Below, one piece after another: positions 22,851 to 34,875 of a stretch of DNA of 64,000 nucleotides; positions within the stretch are counted from its first letter, which is position 1; each line of letters begins with the position of its first letter. Location of the stretch: assembly GCF_019279795.1 (NCBI RefSeq), contig NC_056725.1, positions 1,611,701,359 through 1,611,765,358 on the forward strand, given 5' to 3'. The position numbers were made by a program, and so were the translations under genes. The notes under the pieces are model-generated. The model worked only from the letters and a program-made list of their open reading frames with translations. It was not told the origin of the DNA and searched no databases. The DNA is from Protopterus annectens. Taxonomy: Eukaryota > Chordata > Ceratodontiformes > Protopteridae.

Positions 22851-23954
22851 CAAGGCATATACAAGGTTTACACCTCATGATAACCTCTCTGAATCTAGCC
22901 CAGCATGTGATGTATTGCTTCTTTTATTTTTATATCTGAAAATATAGCCATAAACACAAACGCATTACCATGAAATGTTTTTATAATTTTAACAAAATGC
23001 TTAGCAACTGAGAATCTTACAAGAAGTGAAAACCTTATTGTTTAATGTGAGTAGGACTTTTATTAATTAAGTCAAGCGAGATGGTCAAGTTGAAATATTT
23101 AGTCATACAAATATGCGACTGTTTAAATAACAGCTGTAGACACTTATATACAGTTGAAAGCATCTTTATTTTCCCTTCTCCATTCCTAGTATATGCTACC
23201 ATTTATCGCCCAACTTCATATTTGAAATCTCTGTGAGCTAACATCGCCTTATCAGTATGGTAAACATTTATGTATTATATTTTGTATCTCACCCCTCTCT
23301 GATCTGGCTTTACTGACCTTCATCCTGTTTCTGAACATCCTGCTCTGTACTTTCATGAATGCCATAACTTCAACCAACTCTTTACCATAACATACCAGGA
23401 TGGAACCCAATCTGTGCACCCTAACACATACCTAGTTATAGTCCTTCAGTCTTTTCCGCTGCCATGTAGCTGTGGCACAATTACTAACCATGTGACATTT
23501 TTGACCTGGTCTCTAGAACACTGCTTCTTCTTAACGCTATGTCCTGAATTTAGTATTTGGCTCCTGAAGAAATGTATGCACAGCAGTCTGAGATCTAATC
23601 TGTGGTATGTGTTATTAGCAGAGTACACAGTCCATAACATATCTCAACTGCTTCGCCACTGTTTTTCTCTAAACCTTATTTCTCTGGTGATGCAGTAACA
23701 TATCAGGCTGAAGCAACAGGTATAGATAGGTTATATATAAGAACACTAGCACATGAGCTATGTCTGCCCAAACAATTTACAAGTAAATTAGCAGACATTA
23801 TGCCTGCATCTTACTTATTTTAACTTACATTAGTCTTTGATTTTCCTTACAAATATAAAAAAAATGTTCAAAGCAGATGTTTAGCTTTGCAGTCTTCTTC
23901 CAATCCCTCTGTATATTTCCATCTTTCAGGCATGTAATGACACCTTACCTTTAG
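22851..23954. other. Intronic sequence, nothing recognised
   Basis: No exon-like frame with splice signals and no repeat family seen. Confidence 0.45.
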
Positions 23955-24200
23955 CTCATATCATGTGTTGTTTGTCTTTCGGCTTTTCCCGGTAAGGGGT
24001 CGCCACAGCAGAACTCCGGACCGCTAATGATTGGCAGTAGATTTTTACAAAACGCCAAGGTGCCAGCTCGACGCCCAACCTTCAACGAAGGCACACCCAT
24101 TTACGCACGCATGTCTTTCGAACGCTACCCGACCATGGGGAGGACAAGCAGACTCCACACAGAAGGCACTCCCAGGCCAAGCTGAGAATCTAGCTCATAC
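23955..24200 (-). mobile_element. tRNA-derived SINE, head-truncated, reverse orientation
   Basis: Shares GGGGTCGCCACAGC, GAACTCC, CCGCTAATGATTGGCAGTAG and the CAACTTTCAACGAAGG-type block with the fuller copy at 27890-28115. It stops at GCTGAGAATCTAG, within the tRNA-like B-box part, so the A-box end is missing. Read on the minus strand, the tail is GCTGTGGCGACCCC, familiar from fish SINEs. Confidence 0.7.
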
Positions 24201-26005
24201 CATGTGTAAAATCATTAAAATAAGAAACAGTACGTGAAGTAAAAGTGCGAGTATGTTTTCTTTTTTTCAGTCCTGATACTGTTCCTCTATGACCAAGACA
24301 TTATTGTTTAATCTTGCCGAAGTTCCAAAAGTAGTGGTAATATGAAAGCTAATTAGTGATTGGGCAAAATAGTCAATGACCAAATGAGATTACAGCAGTC
24401 AAGTTTTGCTTTCCCCAAAGTGCAGCAATGTCAGCGATTACTATCATATATGAGTGATTACAGTGGTCAAAACCATCATCTTAGAGGATATGACCCAGCA
24501 CAAAGGTCTGCTTTTGTAAACTGTATTAACAAGCAGTGTGATCAATGCATGTGTTGATGAAAGAGGTTTTTTTGAATCTTGTGCAATGGAACACTCCTTT
24601 CTACCACTCTTTTCTCTATATATGTTCTTGCTTAAATACTGCTAAGAAAGTTCTAGACAATACTATACATTAGTGTGCTTCTGTGCTCGGTGATGTAGAA
24701 TCTTACATCACACCAACGGACCATTTTACCCCCCAATTCCTTATTATATTATTAAACTCATTAACAATTTTTATTTGACAGCAAAGTAGTGATTTTATTT
24801 TCAAAATAATTCTCCAAAGAATACCTGGTAATCATATCGGGAACTTTCACTAGGTAAATAATCACTGACAGACGTTTGTCCCATCACATTCCTCTGAGCA
24901 ATACCATCTTATCAGTATTTTCTGCATACTAAAACTTAGGGCCAGTTCTGCAGTGCCGTTTGCCTTCAATTAATGGACACCCTGCACACATGAGTAACCT
25001 CTCAAACCATGTAGTATTACAAAATCAACAAGGAAACTAATGCCTGTCGACTCCAAACCCTTTTGCTTACTTGGCATTTCTTGTCTGACATTCCTGGGGA
25101 CTTCCATTTTTCTTTCAACTTAATATGCTTACAAGATGTACATTATCAGGTCTTGTCTGATTCACATCCATTTCTTAACAGACAAGTTCCAGATATACAT
25201 ATCTGTTGACCAACTAACAATGATGAGTACTAAGCCTTTTTTGTATTGAAATCACTTTGTCTTTGAAATGCTGAGAAAACTGCATTGTGTGTTTAAACAT
25301 TTTCTATACCTTGAACAAGTTAATATCAGCACCAAAAATTCAATGATGGGGAATGTTAAGTTTAATATTTTCTCTCTCCTGATGCTTACTTACAAATAAT
25401 GTTCCAAAGAACATTTGCGATGCGGTGACCCAGTACTTGTCCATCTCTTATCCTTCCTCCCAAAGCTACTTAGTGAAGACATGTCATTAATGATTTCAGA
25501 CATGGATTATAAATAGAGCTTATAATGATCTTGTCTTTTTGCCTACATTATTATATTTACTATGTTGTCTTTTGCTTTATCTGATAGTTCTATAAAAGAA
25601 ATGCCTTTTTAATTATGCACATTCACGTTTAGATGATTGTTATAAGATATTTTACACATACAATTACTTAGGCCATTGATTAGTATGACATTTAACCTCA
25701 TTTGGCACTAAACAACATCTTTTTTTAACTTCACTAATTTCTTCTGATTTTCAGTTACAGATGTTATTGCATATGAAACATTCACATTAAAAATATTAAT
25801 AAATATACTGTAAATGAAATTGGTATTTAGTGTGTCTTTAGTCACCAACATTTGCTTCACAAATGACTTTCCCAGACGGTATACATGAGCAGCAGCCCAG
25901 ATATATAGGTGTAGAAATGTAACAGAAGGCATGATAACTAGCATAATCTTGGTATTCCCTACAATCTGTAGGGATCAGAGCTATCTTCACTACTAACAAT
26001 AGTCA
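24201..26005. other. Intronic sequence, nothing recognised
   Basis: AT-rich; no coding block, tandem repeat or interspersed family recognised in 1.8 kb. Confidence 0.45.
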
Positions 26006-26009
26006 AAAA

Positions 26010-26475
26010 TTGGCATTTTTATTATTTTATTTTATTTGTATTTGATTTCTTGGGTAGAGCACTGATCTCCATGGACCCTTTTCAGACAGCCTGGGAGTGG
26101 TGCCTGGTTAAGTGACTTGCTCAGAGTCACACAGTTATTTATTTTATTTATTTAATTATTTATTTGACATTTGTTGACCGGGTTAGTCTGACTGGGTGAA
26201 TACCCTTTTTCAGCAGAAACCTGAGGAAAAAAGCTCCAAAAACCACATTATGAGATTAAACAACATAATAGATAAATGATGGCAACAATTGATAAATAAA
26301 ATAGTCACATTAGGACTTTATACTTACATAGCCACTGAAATAAAAATACAAGCATAAACAGAAATCACAGTACAGTTTCAGCATAACCATAGTCACAGTA
26401 CTAGTTAGGCAATAGAGGCTGAGGGAATTGAACCCTAGTCCACTGGATCACAGGGACCATCTTGTTTGCAGCTCT
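26010..26475 (+). mobile_element. MIR/Deu-like SINE, split by an L2 insertion
   Basis: The left half (26045-26137) ends with GTTAAGTGACTTGCTCAGAG and TCACACAGT, the conserved block of MIR/Deu-type SINEs. The right half resumes at about 26408 with GGCTGAGGGAATTGAACCC and CACTGGATCACAGGG. The piece between is a reversed L2 tail. The superfamily resemblance is clear; the exact SINE family is not assigned. Confidence 0.6.
26131..26405 (-). mobile_element. L2-type LINE 3' tail, reverse orientation
   Basis: Begins with a TTATTTATTTTATTTATTTA run (the complement of the AATAAATA tail), then GACCGGGTTAGTCTGACTGG and CAGCAGAAACCTGAGG ... AAAGCTCC, the complement of the tail at 43700-43820. AGTCACACAGT on the left and AGTCACAGT on the right look like an imperfect target duplication. 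Confidence 0.7.
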
Positions 26476-26479
26476 GTAA

Positions 26480-26989
26480 TCCTCCTGGCCAACTGCCAGA
26501 CAAACTTTGATACATATATTGACTGTACTATGTGTTATTTTTAAGATAATATTGCAATTTTCCACAAAATATTTACATTGTTTATTCATGTTCAGTTGAT
26601 GAGATTTGTTTCCTAGGCCTCTGCTCTATTTTCAGGGTAGACCTGAGTTACTATAAAGGGGAAGTATGATCAGGATGTGGGGAAGCTGGTGTACTCATGC
26701 TTCAGTATGTGTCATGGGATCATTTACACCCAACTGAGCTAACACCAACTCATGTTGATGGGACCTTGGTTTAAGGTCTTTTCCAAAAAATGATACATCA
26801 GGAGGACAGTACCCCTGTGCTCTGTTGCAGTGTCAGCATTGTAAAATGAATCCAAGCAGCTGGTGAGAAACTAGAACCCGCAGTGTTACGATCTTCCAGT
26901 ATCAAAGAGGAGTATGTCACCTGTTGTCCTCACTGCTACTAACTTGTTCGTTAAACTATTTCTATACTGTTCCAGAATATATGGATATT
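26480..26989. other. Intronic sequence, nothing recognised
   Basis: No coding block or repeat body recognised. Confidence 0.4.
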
Positions 26990-27655
26990 TAAGCAGTTGC
27001 ATAGAACACATATTTTCTATTGCCAAACTTTGGAATGCACTCCCACCATCAATTAGGACCACAAGCCTTTGTCTTCTAAACAGTCCCTAAGTATACATCT
27101 CTCAACTCCATGGCACTGCTCACACTCCAGCTCTTAACCTCTGTAATCCTGATTCCCTAACACAAATCTAGGGCACCTTTCAACTCACACTGTTCTGACC
27201 CCTAATATATGCAACTAAAGAATTGTCATCAAGGACTTCTCCTAAACCATACTATTAGCATACTTCCCATAGACATTCTCTTTCTCATTCTGATGATAAG
27301 CTCTGCAGATAAAATATATATTACTACAGCTGTCTCTTAGTAAACCTAGCTGAGACACCCTAGAAGCACACTTATCTGCATATATTATACTTACTCTTGA
27401 CTTCCAATATTCAGCTTCTACCTATGTTTATTTGTGTCTTTGCACCTTTTTGTTACCCAAGAAATTCATTGTCTATTTAACTATGTCTGTAAATGTTGAC
27501 TGTATGTAAATCTTGATTGTAAATTCTGATTGTATGTATATCTTTATGTGGAGCTTTTTTTTATTCCCGGGCCTCAACTGAAAGTGGGCACACTTTGGCC
27601 CAGTGGACTTTCCTGGTAAACAAATGCAAATAAATAAATAAATAAATAATGCAAG
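26990..27655 (+). mobile_element. L2-type LINE 3' end
   Basis: The translation near 27020-27075 reads IAKLWNALPPSIRTTSL, the conserved C-terminal block of L2 ORF2 (KFWNALPSSLRTINTA in the copy at 42-43.8 kb). The 3' UTR ends with GTGGAGC, CCCGGGCCTCAACTGAAAG, TGGCCCAGTGGACTTTCCTG and AATAAATAAATAAATAAATA. Confidence 0.8.
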
Positions 27656-27889
27656 CCTTTATTTCCTTCACCTGTGTGTCTTTTTTCTTGCTAATTACCA
27701 TTAAAGACATTATTACCAAACATTTTGTTCATGATATAGTGAGATGTTTCAATGAAAGAGAAGTTGATACAGTAATTATTTTCAAAAATGAATTGCGCAC
27801 CTCATTCATTCAGCATCTCTGCCCCCCTTTCACTTGACAGACCACACACCATTCCTGTAGCAGGTAAAACCTAGAAATAGGCGAAGAAA

Positions 27890-28115
27890 GTTTGTTTGTT
27901 TCTTTTGGCTTTTGGTTAGGGGTCGCCACAGCGGAACTCCAGTCCGCTAATGATTGGCAGTAGATTTTGACGTGCTGGCTTGCCGGGCCTAATGCACAAC
28001 TTTCAACGAAGGAATGCCCATTCACGCATGTCGCCACACAGAAGACGCTCTAACTGAGAATCGAATGGGCAATGTCTAACTGTGAGGCGACAACACTACC
28101 GCAGCACCACCACAG
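27890..28115 (-). mobile_element. tRNA-derived SINE, reverse orientation, head intact
   Basis: On the minus strand the head reads CTGCGGTAGTGTTGTCGCCT (a tRNA A-box-like start) and then CATTCGATTCTC (B-box-like), followed by the SINE body and an end of GCTGTGGCGACCCCTAACC and AAACAAAC. This is the usual order for a tRNA-derived SINE. Internal Pol III promoter boxes are therefore recognisable but point-mutated. Confidence 0.8.
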
Positions 28116-28744
28116 AAATAGACAAAGAAAGTAATACTCTAAAATAGTTTCAGTATTGCACTGATGCTAATAATGCTCTTTTCATACCGGCTTTGGATGT
28201 GAGGTATCCTATAAAGTCATTTTTTGGGCATAGTATTTACGGTACACTGATTCTGACTGTGATTGTATGTTATGTGGTTGGCCAATAGTTAGAACAAAGA
28301 TATACTCAAAGACTGGTATGTGAATGACAAGTGGAAGATAGGCTACTTAGGAAGATATGTGATCTGAAGAGTCAAAATTGGGAGTGGAATAACAGAAAGG
28401 CTCTTTTATTATTAGTTTTAAAAAATCGGATTGCTAAGCATGCACAAATACTAATTAACTGTGGGTCCTGTTTATCAGGCAAAGCTTCTACGACAGAACT
28501 GAAGGCTTACAGAAAGTTTGCCTGTCTTAAAATTTTTGCAGTGCATTGAAGATTGCGATTACACTCCGATATTTGGAAAAAGACAAATCAGTTAATTGCT
28601 ACTATAGCACAAGGCCCAATCTTAACAAATGATAAGCACCTTCTGCTTAACTTGTTAAGGTCAGATCTTATTCTAGGCCATCGGATCTACCAGTACTGAC
28701 CAGCAGAATAAAAAACAGAGCTGTTTCTCTCTGCTGTTCATATG
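28116..28744. other. Intronic sequence, nothing recognised
   Basis: Open frames in this stretch are short and show no domain. Confidence 0.4.
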
Positions 28745-28962
28745 CAAACATGTACCTATCTGCCTTCCTTTTATAAACTTAGAAAGAGCTAGAATAACAG
28801 GATGCAGGTCTCGTTCTGACGGATATGAAACCTGAAACTAAACTGTTTAGTGATATCAATCCTTAGTGATTTGCCAGAAAACAAGATTTTATGAGTAACC
28901 AAACACATGAGACAAAATGTTGGATATTCTGCAAAAATCTGGACAGTTGGGAAGAATGACAA
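28745..28962. mobile_element. Short TIR element, family B, partial copy
   Basis: Matches the right two thirds of the copies at 21340 and 29958 (ACTTAGAAAG, GATTTGCCAGAAAAC, TTTTATGAG, AAAAATCTGGACAGTTG). The left TIR is missing, and the right end runs into the minisatellite. Confidence 0.6.
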
Positions 28963-28980
28963 TGTGAGTGTAAATGTAAG

Positions 28981-29863
28981 AGACTGTACCATACTCTTAG
29001 ACTGTACCATACTGTACCATACAGTAAGAGACTTTACCACACTGTAAGAGACTATACCATACTGTAACAGACTGTACCACACTGTAAGAGACTGTACCAT
29101 ACTGTAACAGACTGTACCATACTGTAACAGACTTTACCACACTGTAAGAGACTGTACCATACTGTAACAGACTGTACCATACTGTAACAGACTTTACCAC
29201 ACTGTAAGAGACTGCACCATACTGTAACAGACTTTACCACACTGTAACAGACTGTACCATACTGTAACAGACTTTACCACACTGTAAGAGACTGTACCAT
29301 ACTGTAACAGACTGTACCATACTGTAACAGACTTTACCACACTGTAAGTAACTGTACCATACTGTAACAGACTGTACCATACTGTAACAGACTTTACCAC
29401 ACTGTACGAAACTGTACCATACTGTAACAGACTGTACCTACTGTAACAGACTGTACCACACTGTAACAGACTGTACCATACTGTAACAGACTTTACCACA
29501 CTGTAAGAGACTGTACCATACTGTAACAGACTGTACCATACTGTAAGAGACTGTACCATACTGTACAGACTGTACCATACTGTAAGAAACTGTACAACAC
29601 TGTAACAGACTGTACCATACTGTAACAGACTTTACCACACTGTAAGAGACTGTATCATACTGTAACAGACTGTACCATACTGTAACAGACTTTACTACAC
29701 TGTAAGAGACTATACCATACTGTAACAGACTGTACCACACTGTAACAGACTGTACCATACTGTAACAGACTTTACCACACTGTAAGAGACTGTACCACAC
29801 TGTAACAGACTGTACCATACTGTAACAGACTGTACTACACTGTAACAGACTGTACCATACTGT
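28981..29863. repeat. 20-bp minisatellite, about 44 units, with 40-bp higher-order pattern
   Basis: Two 20-mers alternate: ACTGTACCATACTGTAACAG and ACTTTACCACACTGTAAGAG, with scattered substitutions and two one- to two-base deletions (near 29439 and 29565). Open frames exist across it on the minus strand only because 20-bp units happen to lack stops; this is not coding sequence. Confidence 0.97.
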
Positions 29864-29957
29864 CTTTCTGACAATGCCCGCTAAGTGCTTTATGGCTTTA
29901 AAAACTGGCAAAATACTTGGCAGCTTTCTTTTCCCATAGCTAGTAGTACATGTGCAT

Positions 29958-30258
29958 ATCTCTCAACCTTCCAGCCCAAAAAATCCGGACAAAGCCAGAA
30001 AAAAATGGTAGGACAAAGGCCCAAAAATAGGGACAGATTTTAAATATTGCTCCTATAAACTTAGAAAGTTGACAGAATGACATATGTGGCATTATTATAT
30101 ATTTTCTGAATGATATGAGGTCTGAAACTGAAACTGTCTGTCATTATTTAATATTATTTAGTGACTTCAATCATAGATGATTTGCCAGAAAAACCCACAT
30201 TTTATGAGGAAAAGACCCAAAATAAGATCCAAAAATCTGGACAGTTGAGAGGTATGGT
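29958..30258. mobile_element. Short TIR element, family B, copy 2
   Basis: Left end CATATCTCTCAACCTTCCAG; right end read inward CATACCTCTCAACTGTCCAG. GTACATGT before and GTACATGG after suggest an 8-bp target duplication with one mismatch. It has no coding capacity. Confidence 0.75.
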
Positions 30259-31439
30259 ACATGGAGCAGATAATGCTCCATGCACTACAAAGCATTATGA
30301 TCGGTTCTCCGATTATAACCTTTAATTATCTGTTCTCAACATTCATGCTGATATTCACCTTGAGAGTGAATTTCTTGTCATCCATGTCTTGAAAACATAA
30401 TATGATCACTGGTCTGATCAGAATCCTTTATATTGTGTTTCTTTGAAGTCGAGTCACATGTATTTTTGTAAAACAACTAGTGTTTAGTGTACTGAATGTG
30501 TTGAATAGAACCTAGTGACTGTTTTGTATCCCTGTCAATCTTATGTAACTGCTTATAAATGCTAAAGTTAGGTTCATTTTGTCTTTATGACACATAAGCT
30601 GTGTAGGAATTGTCTGGTCTTGGCAGATGGCAAACAGGAGGAAGCTCATATTTCTTACTTGTAGATGATTTGCACTGGCCATGGCCACTGCAGCACATTA
30701 TATGCAGCAGGCAGTCACATTTGGCTTTACTTCTTGCTTGAGCTATCATTTGCCACAGAATATATTCTGCATTACAGTGTGGCAGGATCAAAGCCATCCA
30801 CTGCTCATGCTTTTGAAGCCATTTGTAGCTTACTATTTAAAATCCATTATAGAGACTGTGCTTAACTAAGCACTTAATGCTCAGCTCTTAAATTTCAAAC
30901 ACCTGTATATTTTCTTACATTTTTCAGTAAACTGAAGTGATGAGTGTGATTGGAGATTCCTGATTCACAAATATTCTCCAGTCTGTGTTAAGAGTTTGAT
31001 ATAGCTTTGTAGTTTGAGTTGTGTAATTTGTGTTTACCTCACTGTCATTTTTATTCGGCATACCATTTCTTCACTTCTCTATAAATAAGGCATTATGAAA
31101 TAGTACAGCAACCTGGGAACAAAGAAGGAACTCGAGTTTCTGGAAATCAGCAACTGAAATAAGTTTAAGTATGTGTGTCATTTGAAACTACAGATTTTGA
31201 AAATCAGCAGGTGAAATAAGATAAGTAGATCATACTATCTACTGCAGGAGTAGACGTTAGAAATCTGTGACACATGAACACTACTTGCAGCTGTATTAAC
31301 TGAGGCTAAACAGTAGCCATTTTCTAGTGTTTCACTTGGTTCACGTACTGTCTGAAAACATGTCATAGCTGATGCATTCCTCCCATTTATTGGAAAAAAA
31401 TAAAGAAATGCCTTGCTGGTCTACTAGCAGGAAACACAA
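30259..31439. other. Intronic sequence, nothing recognised
   Basis: No coding block or repeat family seen in 1.2 kb. Confidence 0.45.
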
Positions 31440-31580
31440 AGAGACTAGAACAGAGACAAACATTTTATTGAACCAACATAGGTTTTGGAATTACTCCAGC
31501 TTTTAAGGTGGCATGAGCCCATTGTCAGGAGTTATTGTTACCAATCTGAAATTTGCTTAAATATCCATCTGTGTATAGCA
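31440..31580 (-). mobile_element. Possible Penelope-like element tail
   Basis: On the minus strand it reads GATATTTAAGC, then about 30 bp later CTGACAATGGGCTCATGCC followed by AAAAGC, and finally TTCAATAAAA. The order TATA-like box, CTGA plus short stem, AAAGC, then AATAAA matches the tails at 38110-38205 and 62145-62240. It may belong to the coding fragment at 32565-33354 on the same strand, although 1 kb including a GT array lies between. Confidence 0.4.
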
Positions 31581-31671
31581 GAGAAGTACATCATTTATTT
31601 CCAAAAAATAAATCTTGAAAAATGCAGAGATGAAAACATATAGGTCATGCTAGACGACAGAGATAGCGTGA

Positions 31672-31674
<3 letters not shown>

Positions 31675-31757
<83 letters not shown>

Positions 31758-31780
31758 GAGAGAGAGAGAGAGAGAGAGAC
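31675..31780. repeat. (GT)n(GA)n microsatellite
   Basis: GT array at 31675-31757, GA array at 31758-31779. Confidence 0.97.
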
Positions 31781-32564
31781 TGGGAGGGAAATAGAAACAG
31801 AGACTGAAAGTGTAGAACAAGGTCAAGACATGCTATAAAATAAAAGTCTGGCATGTTAAATTAGTTAAATTTGTTAAATGAGTCAGTGTTCATTAAGTAG
31901 AGAAGATAGCATTGAGAGGGACTGCTCTGACATTTAATGAGACAATAAATCTCAAAGCAAGAGAGATGTAGGGAAAATAGTTAAATCTAGAGAAGGAAAC
32001 CAAAAAGTTATACTATGTAAGCTGTTAGTCTGCCTGAACAAGCAATATTTGTGTGACAGAGGTTCTGGTTAACAATGTGCAGCTCACAGTGGTGAGAAAG
32101 GCATGGACTACTGGGAGAATAAGATATAGGGTTAGAATGTATGGCTATTGTCTACAGTTATTACATTAAACAGGTTGTGTTTAACTGAAAGAAAGAGTGA
32201 AAGTAGGAGAGACTGAGACAGAGAGACAGAAAGAAAATGATGTTACATAGTATAAGATCCTGAAGAACAGCAGAATTGTAAAACTGTCTGATCATTCAGG
32301 CCTAACCTGACTTTTAAGCTCATGGTTACCAGTAATATGACCAGAACACTACCTTAAGTCAAAATAACCATTCGCTTGTTATGAATAAAATACAGGTGCT
32401 AAAACATAGACCCCCAGAAATCTTAACAGTTACTGTAAGCACTCTGAAATAGTCATCAGTTGGAATTCAGAGTAAATTCATCAAATCCTTCATTACTCGA
32501 AGAAATAATGATAATAATAAATAAAAAACATTTGTTGCTGTTCAGTATACATTATTTATGCGTA
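31781..32564. other. Intronic sequence, nothing recognised
   Basis: No coding block seen; it may include non-coding sequence of the neighbouring Penelope-like element. Confidence 0.35.
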
Positions 32565-33354
32565 CTGTTAGTTGATCAAAATAAAACATTGGGTATTATA
32601 GTGTCTCATAAAACCAATACCCAGGTTCATACCGCTGACTGCCAGACTGAACAACTGGATTAACTTAATCTCCATTGTTCTTCTTTCCAAAGGTGTGTAG
32701 AAATGTCTTTTAAGAACTATAGCTGTCATATCTAATACAGGATGATAAGACTGAGAAAAGTGTTCTGATACTGGTTTGTCAGTCATTTTATTTGTGTTAA
32801 TATGGGCATTCATCCTAGTTCTGAGGAATTGGCCTGTCTTTCCTATGTAACCTGTTTCTGGACAGACATTTCCTGCATTTGATTAGATAAACCAAATTTC
32901 TGGAAGTGCAAATAAATGAGCCCTGTCCCTTGAAATTTTTGTTCTGTGAATTGCTATGTTGGAAGCTATACAAATCATATGGCATGTTTTGCATCTTGGA
33001 TGGTTCCAGGGTAATTTACCATTCTGGACAATGTTCTGCTCTGGTCTAAGGGAGCTTCTGACAAGATGATTCTTTATATTTGGAGGCTGTTTAAATGACA
33101 GCAGTGGGAGCACTTGAAAAATGTCTTTCAACTTGTCATTTACACTGAGCATTGGCTGGAGGTCCCTTACGATTTTGTGCAGTTTTTTTAAGTTCTAGAT
33201 GACATGTATTCACCAGAGGAATACTTTCACAAAGGTTCCTCTCTTTATACTGAAGCAGTTGCTCTTGTGGTATCCGTATTGCTCTGTCTACAGCTACTTG
33301 ACATACGTGAAAAAAATCATAGTTTAGCTCATGAAAACCATCTTTGAATCTCAT
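32565..33354 (-). pseudogene. Penelope-like element: RT C-terminus, linker and GIY-YIG nuclease, broken
   Basis: Read on the minus strand: AIRIPQEQLLQYKERNL and SIPLVNTCHLELKK (33354-33180), a frameshift, then PLLSFKQPPNIKNHLVRSSL and NHPRCKTCHMI (about 33100-32960), which is the linker typical of Penelope-like elements between RT and nuclease. It continues with VYLIKCRKC, a frameshift, YIGKTGQFLRTRMNAHI (about 32845-32800) and PVSEHFSQSYHPVLDM, then RHFYTPLERRTMEIKLIQLF (to about 32620). These are the GIY-YIG, Arg/His and Glu blocks of the nuclease. The RT core is missing. At least three frameshifts make it a dead fragment. Confidence 0.85.
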
Positions 33355-33805
33355 ACTGTTTTGTTGCTAGACATTACTGCAGATATCAGTCAGACATGCT
33401 TTCCTGTGTCTTAACAATTATTTTATACTGAATATGAATTATTAAGGCATTTAATGAGTGCAGCTTGGTGTTCTATATTTTATGTGATCCCTGAGTCAGG
33501 GAACATTTATTCACAGATTACAGGCTGTTCAAAACGTGCAGTGTGGACTGAAAAAGCGATGTAATTGTGACTGCCTTGAACATTTAAACATTGACAGGTC
33601 TGGCAAATAGAGAACTTGTTGCTTAAATTAGAGTGAAACATACTTACCTCATTGAAAGTTAAGTCAGAAAGATATTAAACATGAAGAGTGGAATTTACTC
33701 TGCATATCTGCAAGTATTTCAGGTTCCACTAGAAGTAAAGAGAGTTGTTTTCTTAAAGCCTTTGAAGAGAAAAATTCAGTCTCTCTCCCTGGCTAGCTAT
33801 GTTTT
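33355..33805. other. Intronic sequence, nothing recognised
   Basis: Possible upstream RT sequence of the Penelope-like fragment is not readable here. Confidence 0.35.
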
Positions 33806-33806
33806 A

Positions 33807-33884
<78 letters not shown>
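33807..33884. repeat. (CT)n(CA)n microsatellite
   Basis: Short CT run, then about 32 CA units. Confidence 0.97.
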
Positions 33885-33886
<2 letters not shown>

Positions 33887-34874
33887 ACATCCTTTTCAGG
33901 CTCAGCTGGTCACTACATCTTGAGGGTGTTTGACAGAATTTAGGATCAATAACTGTTAGTTGCTAACAATGTAATTTGAAGGTTTATTTGTGAGCTGCAG
34001 TTGCCCACTCCATTATCTGTGACAGTGAAAGTTATTTTACAGCATCCAGAGTTCCATAGAGTCTATTATAAAATGAGCAGTGACAGAAGGGTCCTAACTC
34101 CAAAGGAGTCAGTAGCGGTCACTGTACTATGAAGTGCAGAATTACCTGACTTTTCTTCAGATGGGTCCTGCATCAATGCAGCAGAACTCTGATTTTATTA
34201 ACCACTATTTTTTTTGTTTTTACCGTGTGCTGCTTATCTTCGTGTAATAGTAGATTTTGTCTTGGCTTATGTTAAAACCTATGTTCTCCATGTATGAATG
34301 GAAAGACTGTAACCACGTCTTAAAATAAGTGATTTAATTGCACCTGTATAATCTCTCATTACATATTCTAATTCTCTTGTGGAAGGAGGATAACCAGACA
34401 GTTCCAGTAGTAGTAGGAGCAATGGATCTAAAAGAAAAGATTTTTACGATCACACTTAGATATGTTACCAATACATGTAACTCTGTACAATCTGCAGAAG
34501 GAGTCAGTTCTGGGCATATTGCGGGTTCTGTGAAGAACACTTATGGCTAACATCAAAGTCAAAGATTGAAACAATACTAACCATGAATTTTAATCATATT
34601 TGACTTAGGAATGGGATCCATTCCCATCACTGTATTAGAAACCCAAAAGACTTGGAGGAATTAAACTGTTAGAAACCAAACAAACAGCATGTTTTTTTTA
34701 CTTTAGACATCCCTTACTACAGATCTGTTTTTTTCAAATGTTTTAAATTTAAATCTTGTGATGCCAAAATATCATTGATATCTAAAATATCTTAGAAGCA
34801 AGTTGTATCCCTGTTCTTCATATCTGTAATATTACTTCCTGAAATTTGTTTTAAAAAATATCAGATTAGTCTGA
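33885..34874. other. Intronic sequence, nothing recognised
   Basis: No coding block or repeat family recognised. Confidence 0.45.
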
Positions 34875-34875
34875 T

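Noticed and set aside
28981-29863. CRISPR-like array
   Set aside because: Units are contiguous 20-mers without unique spacers, in a vertebrate genome; it is a minisatellite.
28997-29911. Long minus-strand open frames with repeating VWYSLLQ/CYSMVQ residues
   Set aside because: They arise from the 20-bp minisatellite, which has no stops in some frames; repeat structure explains them fully.
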